59,681 nucleotides of DNA from Rhodoferax sp. (lineage in GTDB: Bacteria > Pseudomonadota > Gammaproteobacteria > Burkholderiales > Burkholderiaceae_C), in NCBI RefSeq assembly GCF_030646845.1, contig NZ_JAUSLE010000074.1, positions 1 to 59,681 on the forward strand, written 5' to 3'. The notes under the pieces are model-generated. The model did no database searches. It was not told the origin of the DNA and saw only the letters and a program-made list of their open reading frames with translations. Positions 18,744 to 27,266 of the stretch are shown here, piece after piece (the first letter of the stretch is position 1; the number at the start of each line of letters is the position of its first letter). The position numbers and the translations under genes are program-made.

Positions 18744-20143
18744 GCGTGTGCCCCGGTGGTGGCAGTCTTGGCCAATGTGTTTTGTGTGGCGTGCTGGAGC
18801 ATGCCTGCGGCCGAGCTGATGGCGCCCAGAACAGGGAGGTCAAGCGCTTCAACCAGGTCTTGTGCCGAGCGCACGCGGCGGTTGGCGAGCTCCAGCATCA
18901 GTGCCACGCCGACCCCGAGCAGGGTTCCCAAAAAGATGGAGACCAGTATGTTGAGCAACACCCTGGGCTTGGAGTGGACGGAAGGTGCAGATGCCGGGTT
19001 GAGTACCGCGATATTGGTCTGGTTGGTCTGGCTCTCAATGCTGGACTGAGAGGCACGCTGGCTCATGGCTTCAAAGGTGCGCTGGGCGGATTCAATATCG
19101 CGGCGCAGCACGTTGAGTTCGTCGCGCTGTTTGTTGAGCACCAGCACGCGGGCCTTTTGAGCGCCCAGGGCCCCTTGCAACTGCTGCTCGCGCTGTTTGC
19201 TGACCTGGTAGGTGGTCTCTATGGAGCTCGTGATCTTGCGGGTTTCGGCCTCGAGCTGGGCCTTGAGGGTGGCCAGTTCGGCTTCGGAGCGCAGGGTTTG
19301 GGGGTGGTTTTTGCCCAGGTTGATGTTGCTCTCCGTCAGCTTGGCTTCGAACCGGGCAATGTCGGCCTTCAGGCCGTTGACCAGCGGGCTCTGCATGACC
19401 TCGGCCACCGTGTCAGCCTTGGCGTTTTGGCGTTTGCTCTGGCTGTCGGTGGTTTGTCCCTGTATTCCAGTGAGCTGGCTGGAGGTCTCGTTGAGTTTGG
19501 CGCTTTCAAAGTCAAACCGGTCATCCGCCGAGGTGATGCCATTTTTTTGCTGGTAGGCAGAAAGGGCCTGCTGGGCTTTTTCCAGCTTGGTGCGTGCCGC
19601 CCTGGTTTGTTCGTCAAAAAAAGCGGCGTACTGGCGGGCTGGGGCCAGTCTGAGGTCGAGGTTGACGTTGATATAGGCCTGGGCAAAGGCATTGGCTACA
19701 TCGGCGGCAAAGTCGGGGTCGGTGCCGGTGTAGTTGATGCTGATGACGTTGCTCTCACGCGAAGGCTTTACATCCAGGTTCTTCTGCAACAGGTTGGCCA
19801 GCCAATCGATCATTTGGCCCTTGCCTTGCGTGGCCTCTTGCCACTGTTGCTGAATGGCGGGGCTTTGGTCCATGCGCAGCAGCTTGACCACGGCTTTGGC
19901 CGTGCGGTCGCTGTTGATGATGTCGATTTGTGTGGCCATGTAGCCGGGTGCCATCATGCCCTGCAGCATGAGGCCGCTAACGGCATCGGGGGATTTGACG
20001 TCCACCACCACGGCAGCGCCAGCAGTGTATTGCCTGGGCAGCAGCAGGCTGACCACCACGGTGGTGGCTACCGTCAGCAGCAGGGTGAGCAGCGCGACCT
20101 TGTAGCGGGCGCGAAGGATGAGCAGGAATTGTTGGAGTGTCAT
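18740..20143 (-). CDS. epsF: EpsF, chain-length determinant protein (Wzz/PCP family)
   Basis: 467-residue inner-membrane polysaccharide co-polymerase. TM1 lies near residues 15-35 (VALLTLLLTVATTVVVSLLL), followed by a periplasmic Wzz domain with long coiled-coil helices (about 170-360), and TM2 near 415-440 (LNILVSIFLGTLLGVGVAL) after the proline-containing ASAPSVHSKP. It sets chain length and links the kinase-like EpsG to the export channel. I chose the ATG at 20143; the longer frame would run into epsE. The 3' end overlaps epsG by 4 bases. Confidence 0.92.
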   Translation of the reverse strand: MTLQQFLLILRARYKVALLTLLLTVATTVVVSLLLPRQYTAGAAVVVDVKSPDAVSGLMLQGMMAPGYMATQIDIINSDRTAKAVVKLLRMDQSPAIQQQWQEATQGKGQMIDWLANLLQKNLDVKPSRESNVISINYTGTDPDFAADVANAFAQAYINVNLDLRLAPARQYAAFFDEQTRAARTKLEKAQQALSAYQQKNGITSADDRFDFESAKLNETSSQLTGIQGQTTDSQSKRQNAKADTVAEVMQSPLVNGLKADIARFEAKLTESNINLGKNHPQTLRSEAELATLKAQLEAETRKITSSIETTYQVSKQREQQLQGALGAQKARVLVLNKQRDELNVLRRDIESAQRTFEAMSQRASQSSIESQTNQTNIAVLNPASAPSVHSKPRVLLNILVSIFLGTLLGVGVALMLELANRRVRSAQDLVEALDLPVLGAISSAAGMLQHATQNTLAKTATTGAHA

Positions 20144-20171
20144 GGCTGTGGTTTTCGCGTCAGTGCCCGGA

Positions 20172-20990
20172 TCAGAAAATGCTTTCTTTGACGTAAATAA
20201 CGTCATCGGATAGCACTGGGTCAGTCAACTGGGGTTCGATTTGCTGGATGCTGCCGTCGGTCGTCTTGCGGTGAAGGCGCAGGCGCTTTTCGCTGCCGCG
20301 TGCGGTGGGGCCGCCACCTTGTGCCAGGGCCTGCATGACGGTCATGTTTCGTTCAATGCGAAACGAGCCGGGGCGCTGGGCCTCGCCGTAGATATAGAAC
20401 ACCGGGGCACGGTGCACATAGATGCTGTCGCCACCTTGCAGCACGATGTCGTTCTGTATCTTTTCAGACAGGAAGAGGGACGGAATGTCGATCTGCTTTC
20501 GGAACGGCTGTCCGTTGCGCACACCGCTGACCACGACGACGTCGTCACCCCCCTGTGTGGCACCGCCTGCGTTGGCCAGCATGTCGCTCAGCCGTGTGTT
20601 GGCAGTTTCCAGAGGAAAGCGGCCAGGGCGGTTGACCTGGCCCAGTACGGCTACCTGGTTGCCGCGGATCTGCGTGAGCACAATGTTGACTTGCGGTTTC
20701 TGGATGAAGCCGCCTTTTTGCAGCGCGTCGGCAATTTTCTTCTCAGCCGCAGCAATCGATATGCCACCCAGATCAACGGCGCCGATCAGCGGGTAGGTGA
20801 TGGAGCCGTTTTCGGAGACCCGGGTTTCAATGGTGAGGTCGGGGTTTTGAAACACCTGCACGCGAATGGCGTCGCCTGCACCCAGTGGATAGTCAGGCTT
20901 GGCCTGGGCCTGTGCCTGCGCGCTCAGGCCCGCCAGGGCCAGAACGGTGGCCAGCAGAAAATGCGAAATACGAAACAAGCGCTGTGTCAT
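20172..20990 (-). CDS. epsE: EpsE, polysaccharide export outer-membrane protein (Wza-like)
   Basis: 272-residue exported protein with a signal peptide ending near SAQAQAQA, a Poly_export domain (YPLGAGDAIRVQVFQNPDL, then VSENGSITYPLIGAVDLGG) and SLBB-type repeats (VAVLGQVNRPGRFPLE; FYIYGEAQRPGSFRIE). It lacks an evident lipobox cysteine, unlike E. coli Wza. It forms or contributes to the outer-membrane exit channel with EpsF/EpsG. It lies in the conserved epsD-E-F-G order. Confidence 0.92.
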   Translation of the reverse strand: MTQRLFRISHFLLATVLALAGLSAQAQAQAKPDYPLGAGDAIRVQVFQNPDLTIETRVSENGSITYPLIGAVDLGGISIAAAEKKIADALQKGGFIQKPQVNIVLTQIRGNQVAVLGQVNRPGRFPLETANTRLSDMLANAGGATQGGDDVVVVSGVRNGQPFRKQIDIPSLFLSEKIQNDIVLQGGDSIYVHRAPVFYIYGEAQRPGSFRIERNMTVMQALAQGGGPTARGSEKRLRLHRKTTDGSIQQIEPQLTDPVLSDDVIYVKESIF

Positions 20991-21047
20991 TGGAGAGGTC
21001 CAGATAGGAAACGGATGAAAGGCTTTCGGAGGCGGAACGTTTCGGCG

Positions 21048-22007
21048 TCACTTGAGACCGGCGACACCCTTTTCGAGCGCTGTCGTGGCTTTGCCATCGG
21101 TGGCAGGCGCTTGCGCTGTGGTTGGGGCCGCGGGTGTTGCGGCGGTGGGGCTAGCCTCGGCTTTGGCGAATTCACCCATATAGTCAATCTTGGCAGCGCT
21201 GCGCAGCTGCTTAATGTTGGCGGCCACGGCTTCGCTGGCCCGCTGGTTGGTCAAAAATTGCTCGATACGGGGCAGTGCGGCTGCCTCGGGAATGGGTGAT
21301 AGCTGCGACGATGCCACGCGCAACAGGGTGACCGCTTGGGGCCCTTGAATCACCACGCTCTGGCCGTCTTTCAGGGTGTGGATTTGCGCAAGCAGTTCCA
21401 GAGGAATTTGCTCAGCGGCGCGTGTGGCGCTACCGCCACCAAACTTGATGTCTTTGCCCTTGAGCCAGGCCGCAGCTTCTTCCATCGATTTGCCGGCTGA
21501 GGCAAAGTCACGCAACTGCTCGGTGACGCCTGCTGCTGCAGGAACCAGGATTTCCTGGACGTTGAAAACGCGGCGCTCTGAAAACAGCTGGGGGTGTTCG
21601 ACGTGGTATTTCTTGATCTCTTCGGGGGTTGGCTTGCTCAGGGCAGCGGCAATTTTCTGCATGTAGGCACGCGCCAGAATGTCGCGGCGGGAGGCTTCGA
21701 GCTGCGACACAACTTCGGGCGAGCGGTTGAGTTTGGACTCAGTGGCCTGCTCCACGGCAAGCTGCTGGTCGATGAGTTTCTCCAGCACTTCGCGGCTCAT
21801 GGTTTGCACGGCCTGGGGCGTGGCGCCCGCGGTGTTGGTGCGGCTGAGCACCTGGTTGATCTGATGCACCGATATCTCTTCAGAGCCCACCCTGGCCGCC
21901 ACTTGGGTGGCCACTTTTTCGTCGTCCTTTTTGCCGCAGGCGGAGAGCCCCAATGCAAGAGTGGTGGCGAGAACGGATAGCGCGAGACGGGATTTTGATG
22001 AAGTCAT
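21048..22007 (-). CDS. epsD: EpsD family peptidyl-prolyl cis-trans isomerase (lipoprotein)
   Basis: 319-residue periplasmic lipoprotein. The signal peptide ends in the lipobox LSAC (Cys about 24). A SurA-like N-terminal helical region follows (VGSEEISVHQINQVLSR), then a parvulin-like PPIase domain with FNVQEILVPAAAG and LKDGQSVVIQGPQ. The C-terminal about 40 residues are low-complexity Ala/Thr/Pro. EpsD proteins are found only in exosortase-linked EPS loci and may fold outer-membrane or secreted partners such as EpsL. It follows epsL with 12 bases between. Confidence 0.9.
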   Translation of the reverse strand: MTSSKSRLALSVLATTLALGLSACGKKDDEKVATQVAARVGSEEISVHQINQVLSRTNTAGATPQAVQTMSREVLEKLIDQQLAVEQATESKLNRSPEVVSQLEASRRDILARAYMQKIAAALSKPTPEEIKKYHVEHPQLFSERRVFNVQEILVPAAAGVTEQLRDFASAGKSMEEAAAWLKGKDIKFGGGSATRAAEQIPLELLAQIHTLKDGQSVVIQGPQAVTLLRVASSQLSPIPEAAALPRIEQFLTNQRASEAVAANIKQLRSAAKIDYMGEFAKAEASPTAATPAAPTTAQAPATDGKATTALEKGVAGLK

Positions 22008-22019
22008 GATGTGTTGAAG

Positions 22020-23228
22020 TCAGAAAGTGAATTGAGCAGATAAAGTGGCCATGTTGCTGTCGTAGTCAAGCCCGGCCAGGTTGGAGACGCGTGAGGCGTT
22101 TTGCAGCGAGGCGCTGAGGATGAGGCTCTGATAGGGTTGCCAGTCGAATGACAGACTGGTATCGCGCGTGGTGTCGCTGCGCCGGGTTGCGGCCTGGCCT
22201 GTGGGCGGCCCCAGATAGTCGCGCTGGCCCACTTCATGGCGCAGGCGAACAACTGCTTTGGGGCTGACCTGCCAGTTGGGACCTACTGAAAGGCGGTCGG
22301 TCTGAGAGTAGTTGCTGCTGGCAGTCTGGTAGCTTGATATCTCGCGCACCCAGCCTGCTGTCAGCGTCGATTTTCCGGTGATGGTCCAGTTGAGACTGGC
22401 CGCGACATTGTTGCCGCTGTAGTCTCGTTGGGCATAGTGCGGGTGCGTGCGCTTGATATGGGCTGTGCTGACGTCTGCTGTAGTGTTGCCGCTGATGACC
22501 CAATGCAAGCGCAGCGCGTTGTCGGTCTGGTTGAAGCCATGGTCGTAAAGCCCCGTCGCGGACGGCGTCCGGTTCAGGTAAGTGCCATTGGCATTCTTGA
22601 ATGAGTAGCTTATCGAGCTGCCCGAGGCGAAGGAATACCGCAGGCCAATGTCTGCCGACGTTGCGCTGGAGTCACCCTCTGCCAGTAACACTTGCTGGTT
22701 GGTCTGGGCCGATTCCGATAGGCCCCCAAGCAGGCGCCAGGGTCCGTCGATCTCATACTCGGCGTCAAAGCGAGTGCTGGTGTTGGTACGCTGGTTGCGT
22801 ACGGAGAAGCCCTGGTAGTCTGAAAAACTATTGAGGGTTTCCCTGCGCTCAGATGTGAAGTTGCCGTGCAGGCGAGGGGTCAGTGCCCAGCGCCAGGCAG
22901 CGTTGTAGTTGTGTGCGGCGAAGCTGAGATAACTGAAATTCTGATACTGGTAGTCAATCAGGTTGAGGTTCAACTCGAAGCGCTGCAAGCTGTAGGCCTT
23001 GTTGACGCTGAGGGCTAGCGAGGTGATGCCGATCTGCTCCGCAGCGCTGGATTTTCCAATCAGTGCCATGACATTGGCATCAGCGGGCAGGCGGAACAGG
23101 TTGCTGTCGGTCTGCTGCGAGTAGGCGGCACTGAGCTTGAATGTGTCTTCAACTTGTGCCAATGCAGGCGCGGCGCTGAACGCAGTAAGCAGGGCCGAAG
23201 TCAGCCAGGAGCGAGGGGGCCGCCGCAT
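22020..23228 (-). CDS. epsL: EpsL, EPS-operon outer-membrane beta-barrel protein
   Basis: 402-residue exported protein with a signal peptide (LTSALLTAFSAAPALA). It consists of alternating amphipathic strands and ends in a C-terminal phenylalanine (SAQFTF), the outer-membrane barrel signature. It matches the EpsL family of exosortase-associated EPS operons, which is related to putative PelB/BcsC-type barrels. It may be the outer-membrane exit pore or a surface binder of the polymer. It follows epsB with 3 bases between, so the two are likely translationally coupled. Confidence 0.85.
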   Translation of the reverse strand: MRRPPRSWLTSALLTAFSAAPALAQVEDTFKLSAAYSQQTDSNLFRLPADANVMALIGKSSAAEQIGITSLALSVNKAYSLQRFELNLNLIDYQYQNFSYLSFAAHNYNAAWRWALTPRLHGNFTSERRETLNSFSDYQGFSVRNQRTNTSTRFDAEYEIDGPWRLLGGLSESAQTNQQVLLAEGDSSATSADIGLRYSFASGSSISYSFKNANGTYLNRTPSATGLYDHGFNQTDNALRLHWVISGNTTADVSTAHIKRTHPHYAQRDYSGNNVAASLNWTITGKSTLTAGWVREISSYQTASSNYSQTDRLSVGPNWQVSPKAVVRLRHEVGQRDYLGPPTGQAATRRSDTTRDTSLSFDWQPYQSLILSASLQNASRVSNLAGLDYDSNMATLSAQFTF

Positions 23229-23231
23229 GGT

Positions 23232-24653
23232 TCAGTACGCCTGCTGGTCTTTCAGGACCAGTCGGATGGTTTTGAGAATGATGTGGATGTCCAGCCGCAG
23301 CGACCAGTTGCGCAGGTAATCGAGGTCAAAGTCAATGCGACCCTGCATCTTGTCCAGTGTTCTGGTTTCGCCTCGATAACCGTTGACCTGCGCCCAGCCG
23401 GTGATGCCCGGCTTGACCTTGTGGCGCACCATGTAACCCTTGATGAGCTTGCGATAGAGTTCATTGTGGGCAACGGCATGGGGGCGCGGACCCACAATGC
23501 TCATTCGGCCCTGGAGCACGTTGACAAACTGCGGCAATTCATCGAGTGACGATCGCCGTAAAAACGCGCCCAGACGGGTAATGCGCTGGTCATTTTTTTC
23601 CGCCTGCTTGATGGTGCCGCCGTCTTCGGTGACGGTCATTGAGCGGAATTTGTAGATCAGTATTTCTTCACCGTCCTGCCCGTAGCGGCGCTGTTTGAAA
23701 ATGACGGGCCCGGGCGAGTCCATCTTGACTGCAACCGCGATCACGAGCAGCAAGGGAGAAATCAATACAAGGATCAGCAGTGACAGAACAATGTCACTGA
23801 TGCGTTTGAGTGCACCGTTGGCACCTTTGAATGGTGTGTCGCAGACGGAAATGATCGGCATGCCGCAAACAGAGCCTGGTTGGCCCTGGATCAGGTCGGT
23901 GACGAACATGTCAGGTACAAAATAGATTGACGCTGTGGTGTCTTTGAGTTCATCCAGAACCTGCAGAATGCGCGGCTGCGAGGCCATTGGCAGCGAGAGG
24001 TAAATTAGCTGGATGCGGTTGGCCTGTACCAGGCTGGCCAAGTCGCTCAGCTTGCCGAGCAGGCTCTGTGGCGAGGGGGAAGTGAGGCGGTCGGCGCTGC
24101 GGCTGTCGACGAAGCCGGTGAGCTCGATTCGGGCGTAGGGCGAATTCTTGATTTTTTCAGCCAGCGCCAGGCCTTGCTCATTCATGCCCACAATAATGGC
24201 GCGCTGCCGGGGGCCCTGTAGTTCGAGCAGCATTGGTGCGGCGATGCGCAGCACAAAGCAGGCGCCCAACTCGGTCAGTGGTGCCAGCCACAGCCAGGTG
24301 ATCAGCGCCTGTTTCGAGAACTCCCGGTGATAGCCGGTAGCGAAGCCGGTAATCAACAGCAAGCCGGCGACTCCGGCCCAGTTAATGGCAATGTCGGCAA
24401 TCAGTGCAGGTATGGAGGATTGCAGCCGTGCTTGACCGGGAAAGGTGAGGGCAAACACGATGACAGAGAGAATCAGGTAGGGCGGATAGATTTCACCCTC
24501 GAAGTAGTAGGCCAGTGCCCACAACGAAAAGACAAACGCACCTGGGCCGACGACGGATTCAAAAATGCTGAGCAGATTGTCTCTGCCCAGTGAGGCAGGC
24601 ACTGGCTGCTTGTTCAGTGCCGCAGCCGACAGCGTGAGGTGGGTCTTGGACAT
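23232..24653 (-). CDS. epsB: EpsB, undecaprenyl-phosphate hexose-1-phosphate transferase (WcaJ/WbaP-like)
   Basis: 473-residue polyisoprenyl-phosphate sugar phosphotransferase that starts the repeat unit on undecaprenyl phosphate. It has four to five N-terminal membrane segments, a CoA-binding-like domain (RAIIVGMNEQGLALAEKI), and a C-terminal bacterial transferase domain with a reentrant helix, KFRSMT, DELPQFVNVLQGRMSIVGPRPH and NGYRGET. The length matches the WcaJ type. It is the first gene of the long minus-strand locus; upstream are an inverted repeat (24727-24742) and a terminator. Confidence 0.94.
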   Translation of the reverse strand: MSKTHLTLSAAALNKQPVPASLGRDNLLSIFESVVGPGAFVFSLWALAYYFEGEIYPPYLILSVIVFALTFPGQARLQSSIPALIADIAINWAGVAGLLLITGFATGYHREFSKQALITWLWLAPLTELGACFVLRIAAPMLLELQGPRQRAIIVGMNEQGLALAEKIKNSPYARIELTGFVDSRSADRLTSPSPQSLLGKLSDLASLVQANRIQLIYLSLPMASQPRILQVLDELKDTTASIYFVPDMFVTDLIQGQPGSVCGMPIISVCDTPFKGANGALKRISDIVLSLLILVLISPLLLVIAVAVKMDSPGPVIFKQRRYGQDGEEILIYKFRSMTVTEDGGTIKQAEKNDQRITRLGAFLRRSSLDELPQFVNVLQGRMSIVGPRPHAVAHNELYRKLIKGYMVRHKVKPGITGWAQVNGYRGETRTLDKMQGRIDFDLDYLRNWSLRLDIHIILKTIRLVLKDQQAY

Positions 24654-24726
24654 TGTTGACGTGGGTTTCGCTCGAGGCTACGTATCGCATGATTTCGGCT
24701 AAGCGCTGCAGTAAATCATTTGCATG

Positions 24727-24742
24727 TGACAAGGGTGTGTCA
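24727..24742. promoter_or_regulatory. Perfect inverted repeat TGACA-N6-TGTCA upstream of epsB
   Basis: TGACA (24727-24731) and TGTCA (24738-24742) are perfectly complementary around AGGGTG, and the flanks CATG/TG extend the dyad imperfectly. It lies about 75-90 bases upstream of the epsB start, which suits an operator for a dimeric activator. The EpsA-type LuxR regulator in this window (37767-38546) is an obvious but untested candidate to bind it. Confidence 0.4.
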
Positions 24743-24766
24743 TGCTGAAACAGGGCCTGCAAGCGC

Positions 24767-24792
24767 AAGGGCCGCAGCAAGCTGCGGCCCTT
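24767..24792 (-). terminator. Strong hairpin terminator after the PEP-CTERM gene
   Basis: Perfect 11-base arms (AAGGGCCGCAG 24767-24777 and CTGCGGCCCTT 24782-24792) around a 4-base loop. It starts about 33 bases past the PEP-CTERM stop at 24826 and lies before epsB, so it separates the two minus-strand units. The T-run is clearer on the plus strand (CCCTTTGTTT) than on the minus strand. Confidence 0.75.
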
Positions 24793-24825
24793 TGTTTCGG
24801 GACTGAGGAATGTCCCAAGGGGAAT

Positions 24826-25437
24826 TTACATGCGGTTGCGGCGGCGACGAGCAATGCCCGCCATCATGCCCAGACCGGCCAGCAACATGGCGTAGGTCTC
24901 AGGTTCTGGCACTGCGGTGACCGTGATGCCAAAGGTTGAGCCTGAAGTGACGGCGGAGAAATCGATGGCCCAGTCAGCCTGACCATCCTGTGCCAACGGA
25001 TTGCCGAAGTTGACGGCATAACCCTCGCCCGTCGAGAACCAGCTCGAAACCAGATCTGCCGTCACGCCGGTACCGCCGACCACGCCGAACGCCGGAGTAA
25101 CCGTGCCGTTCGGAGTGATGAACACCGCACCACCGGTCAGCTTGACGGTGAGACCGTCAAAGTTGTAGCCGGCGAAGTTGTTGATCAGGGCGTTGAAGCT
25201 CATGGTCGACGCCACTTCATCGCCAATGGTGATGAAGTTCAGGGTTGCTGCGGTCAAAACGCCGAAGTTGATATCGAACGACTGCGCGGCATCGGCGCCG
25301 TAGGACACGACGGCGTTGCTCGCCGACGCGCTGCTGAAGGTCGCTCCGGTGTACTGCACCGCATGCGCTGGTGCAGTCGCGAGAGCCGCGGCAAGCAGGG
25401 CTGCGCCGGACAGAAGAGATTTAATTGACGATTTCAT
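24826..25437 (-). CDS. PEP-CTERM sorting-domain protein (small)
   Basis: 203-residue secreted protein. A signal peptide (SLLSGAALLAAALATAPAHA) precedes a Ser/Ala/Gly/Thr-rich body rich in beta strands. The C-terminus has the full PEP-CTERM tripartite signal: VPEPETYAMLLAGLG, a hydrophobic stretch, and the basic end RRRRNRM. It is a likely substrate of the XrtB encoded at 16546-17448. ATG at 25437 or 25443: AAAGGA lies 9 or 3 bases upstream, so 25437 is preferred. It follows phoX by about 75 bases with a hairpin between, and is ended by a strong terminator. Confidence 0.9.
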   Translation of the reverse strand: MKSSIKSLLSGAALLAAALATAPAHAVQYTGATFSSASASNAVVSYGADAAQSFDINFGVLTAATLNFITIGDEVASTMSFNALINNFAGYNFDGLTVKLTGGAVFITPNGTVTPAFGVVGGTGVTADLVSSWFSTGEGYAVNFGNPLAQDGQADWAIDFSAVTSGSTFGITVTAVPEPETYAMLLAGLGMMAGIARRRRNRM

Positions 25438-25471
25438 AACCATTGTTCCTTTAAGAAGTCTTGCCAAGGGT

Positions 25472-25503
25472 GTCCGGCAGCGGCGTAGACGCTGTCGCCG
25501 GAC
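25472..25503 (-). other. Stable intercistronic hairpin between phoX and the PEP-CTERM gene
   Basis: Arms GTCCGGC (25472-25478) and GCCGGAC (25497-25503) enclose a second stem AGCG/CGCT (25479-25482 and 25490-25493). There is no U-tract after it in the minus direction, so it looks more like an mRNA-stability or attenuation element than a simple terminator. It ends about 30 bases before the ribosome site of the PEP-CTERM gene. Confidence 0.45.
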
Positions 25504-25513
25504 GATTCCGGAT

Positions 25514-27055
25514 TTACAGCGTGCCCTTTGCCCATGGGCCGGTAATTGCCAGCGTGATGCCGGGGGTGTATAGATTGACGAACAGCACTCGGCCATCGGG
25601 GCTGAAAACCGAACCAGCCCATTCGGTGTTGCGCCGGTTGCCGGCGGCGACGTTGGGTTTGCCTGCAGCAGTCAGTTGGGCGGCGGTGAAGTTGAAGTTG
25701 TGGTTCGCAAACTCGTAAGAGCTGCCATCCGGGCGCAATGCCATCAGGCGCTGCGCCGACACGCTGATGGTCTGGCCGCTGGCGTTGAGACCGGAGCCGC
25801 TGCCGTCCTCGTTGAACAGGATGCCGCCGCGCGGGCTCACGCACAGGTTGTCGGGCGAGTTGCCCACCGTGATGTCGTTGCTGACGAAGATTGCCTTGAG
25901 CACATTGCTTTCAAGATCCAACGCCCAAATACGGCCGGCGCGGATGGGGTTTGAGGTGACCTGCTTGTCTGTAAAAAACACCGTGCCGTTGGCGACCCAG
26001 CAGCCTTCCGTGGCCCCGAAGATGGCCGCACCGTTGGCATACGCCTGGAGGTAAGGACCGCTGGCCGACACGTTGCCGACAACCGACGCGAGCGTCGCGC
26101 CGTCCTGGTCGGGGTTGGCGATGTCGGCCCATTCCACTTCGAACTCCTGGCACAGCGTGGGCAGGCGCAGATCTGCATTCATCACGTTTTTGACCCGGAG
26201 CCCTTGGAGCACGCCACCGCTGTGCAGCGAGTTCAAACCGCCGTCAAGATCTGTGGGACGGAAGCGGTAGAGCGTATTCGCGCTGCCTTGGTCTTCGGTC
26301 AGATACCAGTAGCCCGTGTCCGGATCGAGCGCCGAGGCCTCGTGTGCCATGCGGCCCATGTCCAGAATCGGATCGGTGTTTGCCGCAGTCATGCTGGTGT
26401 CGGCTGGCACTTCGAAGACATAGCCGTGCCTCTTGCCGGTGCTACTGACGGCATTGGTGCGAATTTCTTCGTTGGTCAACCACGAGCCCCAGTTGGAGGA
26501 ACCACCCGCGCAATTACGATACGTGCCGCCGAACGAGGCGTAGCTCTCGACCCAATTGCCATCACGAAATACCAGGTTGGTGGTGCCACCCGCCTGGTAG
26601 TTGGTGCCGGTCAGGCCGATGTCGTGTTTGGCGACTGACGATTTGCCTGCACCCAGGATGCCAGAGGCGCTTGTGCTGTAGCTGCGCTCGTGGTTGCGTA
26701 CCAGCACGATCTCGGTACTGCGGCCCACCTTGCGAGTGCGCACCAGGCCCATGCCGTCATGCGCTGCAGGTGTCAGCAGCCCGTCGGACATCACGTCACC
26801 GGTCCAGCCATAGGACTTGTAGCTGAAGCCCGCCGGCAGCTGAATCAGCGGGAGGCCGGTGGTCAGATCGTTAACGGGAGCCACTGCGCCATAAGGGCTG
26901 GCGCCGAGCGTTGAGGCAGTGGCCGGCACGCAGGTCGAGGCTTCGGCAACGCGGCTGGCCATGGCGACAATCGGCCCGCCGAAGGCGGCAAATACGGCGG
27001 CCGAGCCGCCCTTGAGAACACCACGGCGTGAATGGGAGATGTCGGATTCGTGCAC
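25514..27055 (-). CDS. phoX: PhoX-family phosphatase/DUF839 protein (Tat-exported)
   Basis: 513-residue protein of the PhoX (DUF839) beta-propeller alkaline phosphatase family, which uses Ca and Fe and releases phosphate from organic phosphoesters outside the cytoplasm. The N-terminus has a twin-arginine signal (SHSRRGVLKGGSAAVFAAFGG). Later blocks typical of the family are GMGLVRTRK, LVRNHERS, WLTNEEI, GRMAHEASALDPDTGYWYLTEDQG and GGILFNEDGSG. It starts at a GTG with AGGAG 7 bases upstream. The neighbours are a PhoB-like regulator (divergent) and a PEP-CTERM gene (downstream). The family also contains members without phosphatase activity, so the symbol is tentative. Confidence 0.85.
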   Translation of the reverse strand: MHESDISHSRRGVLKGGSAAVFAAFGGPIVAMASRVAEASTCVPATASTLGASPYGAVAPVNDLTTGLPLIQLPAGFSYKSYGWTGDVMSDGLLTPAAHDGMGLVRTRKVGRSTEIVLVRNHERSYSTSASGILGAGKSSVAKHDIGLTGTNYQAGGTTNLVFRDGNWVESYASFGGTYRNCAGGSSNWGSWLTNEEIRTNAVSSTGKRHGYVFEVPADTSMTAANTDPILDMGRMAHEASALDPDTGYWYLTEDQGSANTLYRFRPTDLDGGLNSLHSGGVLQGLRVKNVMNADLRLPTLCQEFEVEWADIANPDQDGATLASVVGNVSASGPYLQAYANGAAIFGATEGCWVANGTVFFTDKQVTSNPIRAGRIWALDLESNVLKAIFVSNDITVGNSPDNLCVSPRGGILFNEDGSGSGLNASGQTISVSAQRLMALRPDGSSYEFANHNFNFTAAQLTAAGKPNVAAGNRRNTEWAGSVFSPDGRVLFVNLYTPGITLAITGPWAKGTL

Positions 27056-27093
27056 AGAGAAACTCCTGATTGGGTTGAGATGCGAAACATTGC

Positions 27094-27107
27094 TTGACGA
27101 TTGTCAA
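27094..27107. promoter_or_regulatory. Inverted repeat upstream of phoX
   Basis: TTGAC-GATT-GTCAA is a perfect dyad with 5-base arms, 39 bases upstream of the phoX GTG and in the divergent region shared with the PhoB-like gene. It does not match the Pho box direct-repeat pattern. It could be an operator overlapping the phoX promoter. Confidence 0.3.
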
Positions 27108-27213
27108 ATTGGAGGATTACGAACGGATGAACGCCGTCTTGGCCGCGCATAGTCCGAACGGACCGGCTGACCATCAATTCCGCGCAAGGGCTTGGCTTGT
27201 TGAATTCATGAAA

Positions 27214-27231
27214 CCGTCATCTGCATGCAAT
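27214..27231 (+). promoter_or_regulatory. Weak Pho-box-like sequence before the PhoB-like gene
   Basis: CCGTCAT-CTGC-ATGCAAT resembles the two 7-base half-sites of a Pho box (CTGTCAT, 4-base spacer, CTGTCAY). The first half matches at 6 of 7 positions, the second at about 4 of 7. It lies 36 bases upstream of the ATG at 27267. Autoregulation is possible but the match is weak. Confidence 0.2.
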
Positions 27232-27266
27232 AGGCTCACGGTTTTCCCAGAAAAATAGAACCATTC

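Noticed and set aside
18746..20191. 481-codon plus-strand frame opposite epsF
   Set aside because: Shadow of epsF; Gly/His/Gln-rich low-quality translation without domain features, while epsF shows TM segments and coiled coils.
24727..24745. Sigma-54 promoter upstream of epsB (minus-strand TGACAC and TTGTC)
   Set aside because: The -24 element lacks the GG pair and the spacing to the -12-like TTG is one base short; the dyad reading fits better.
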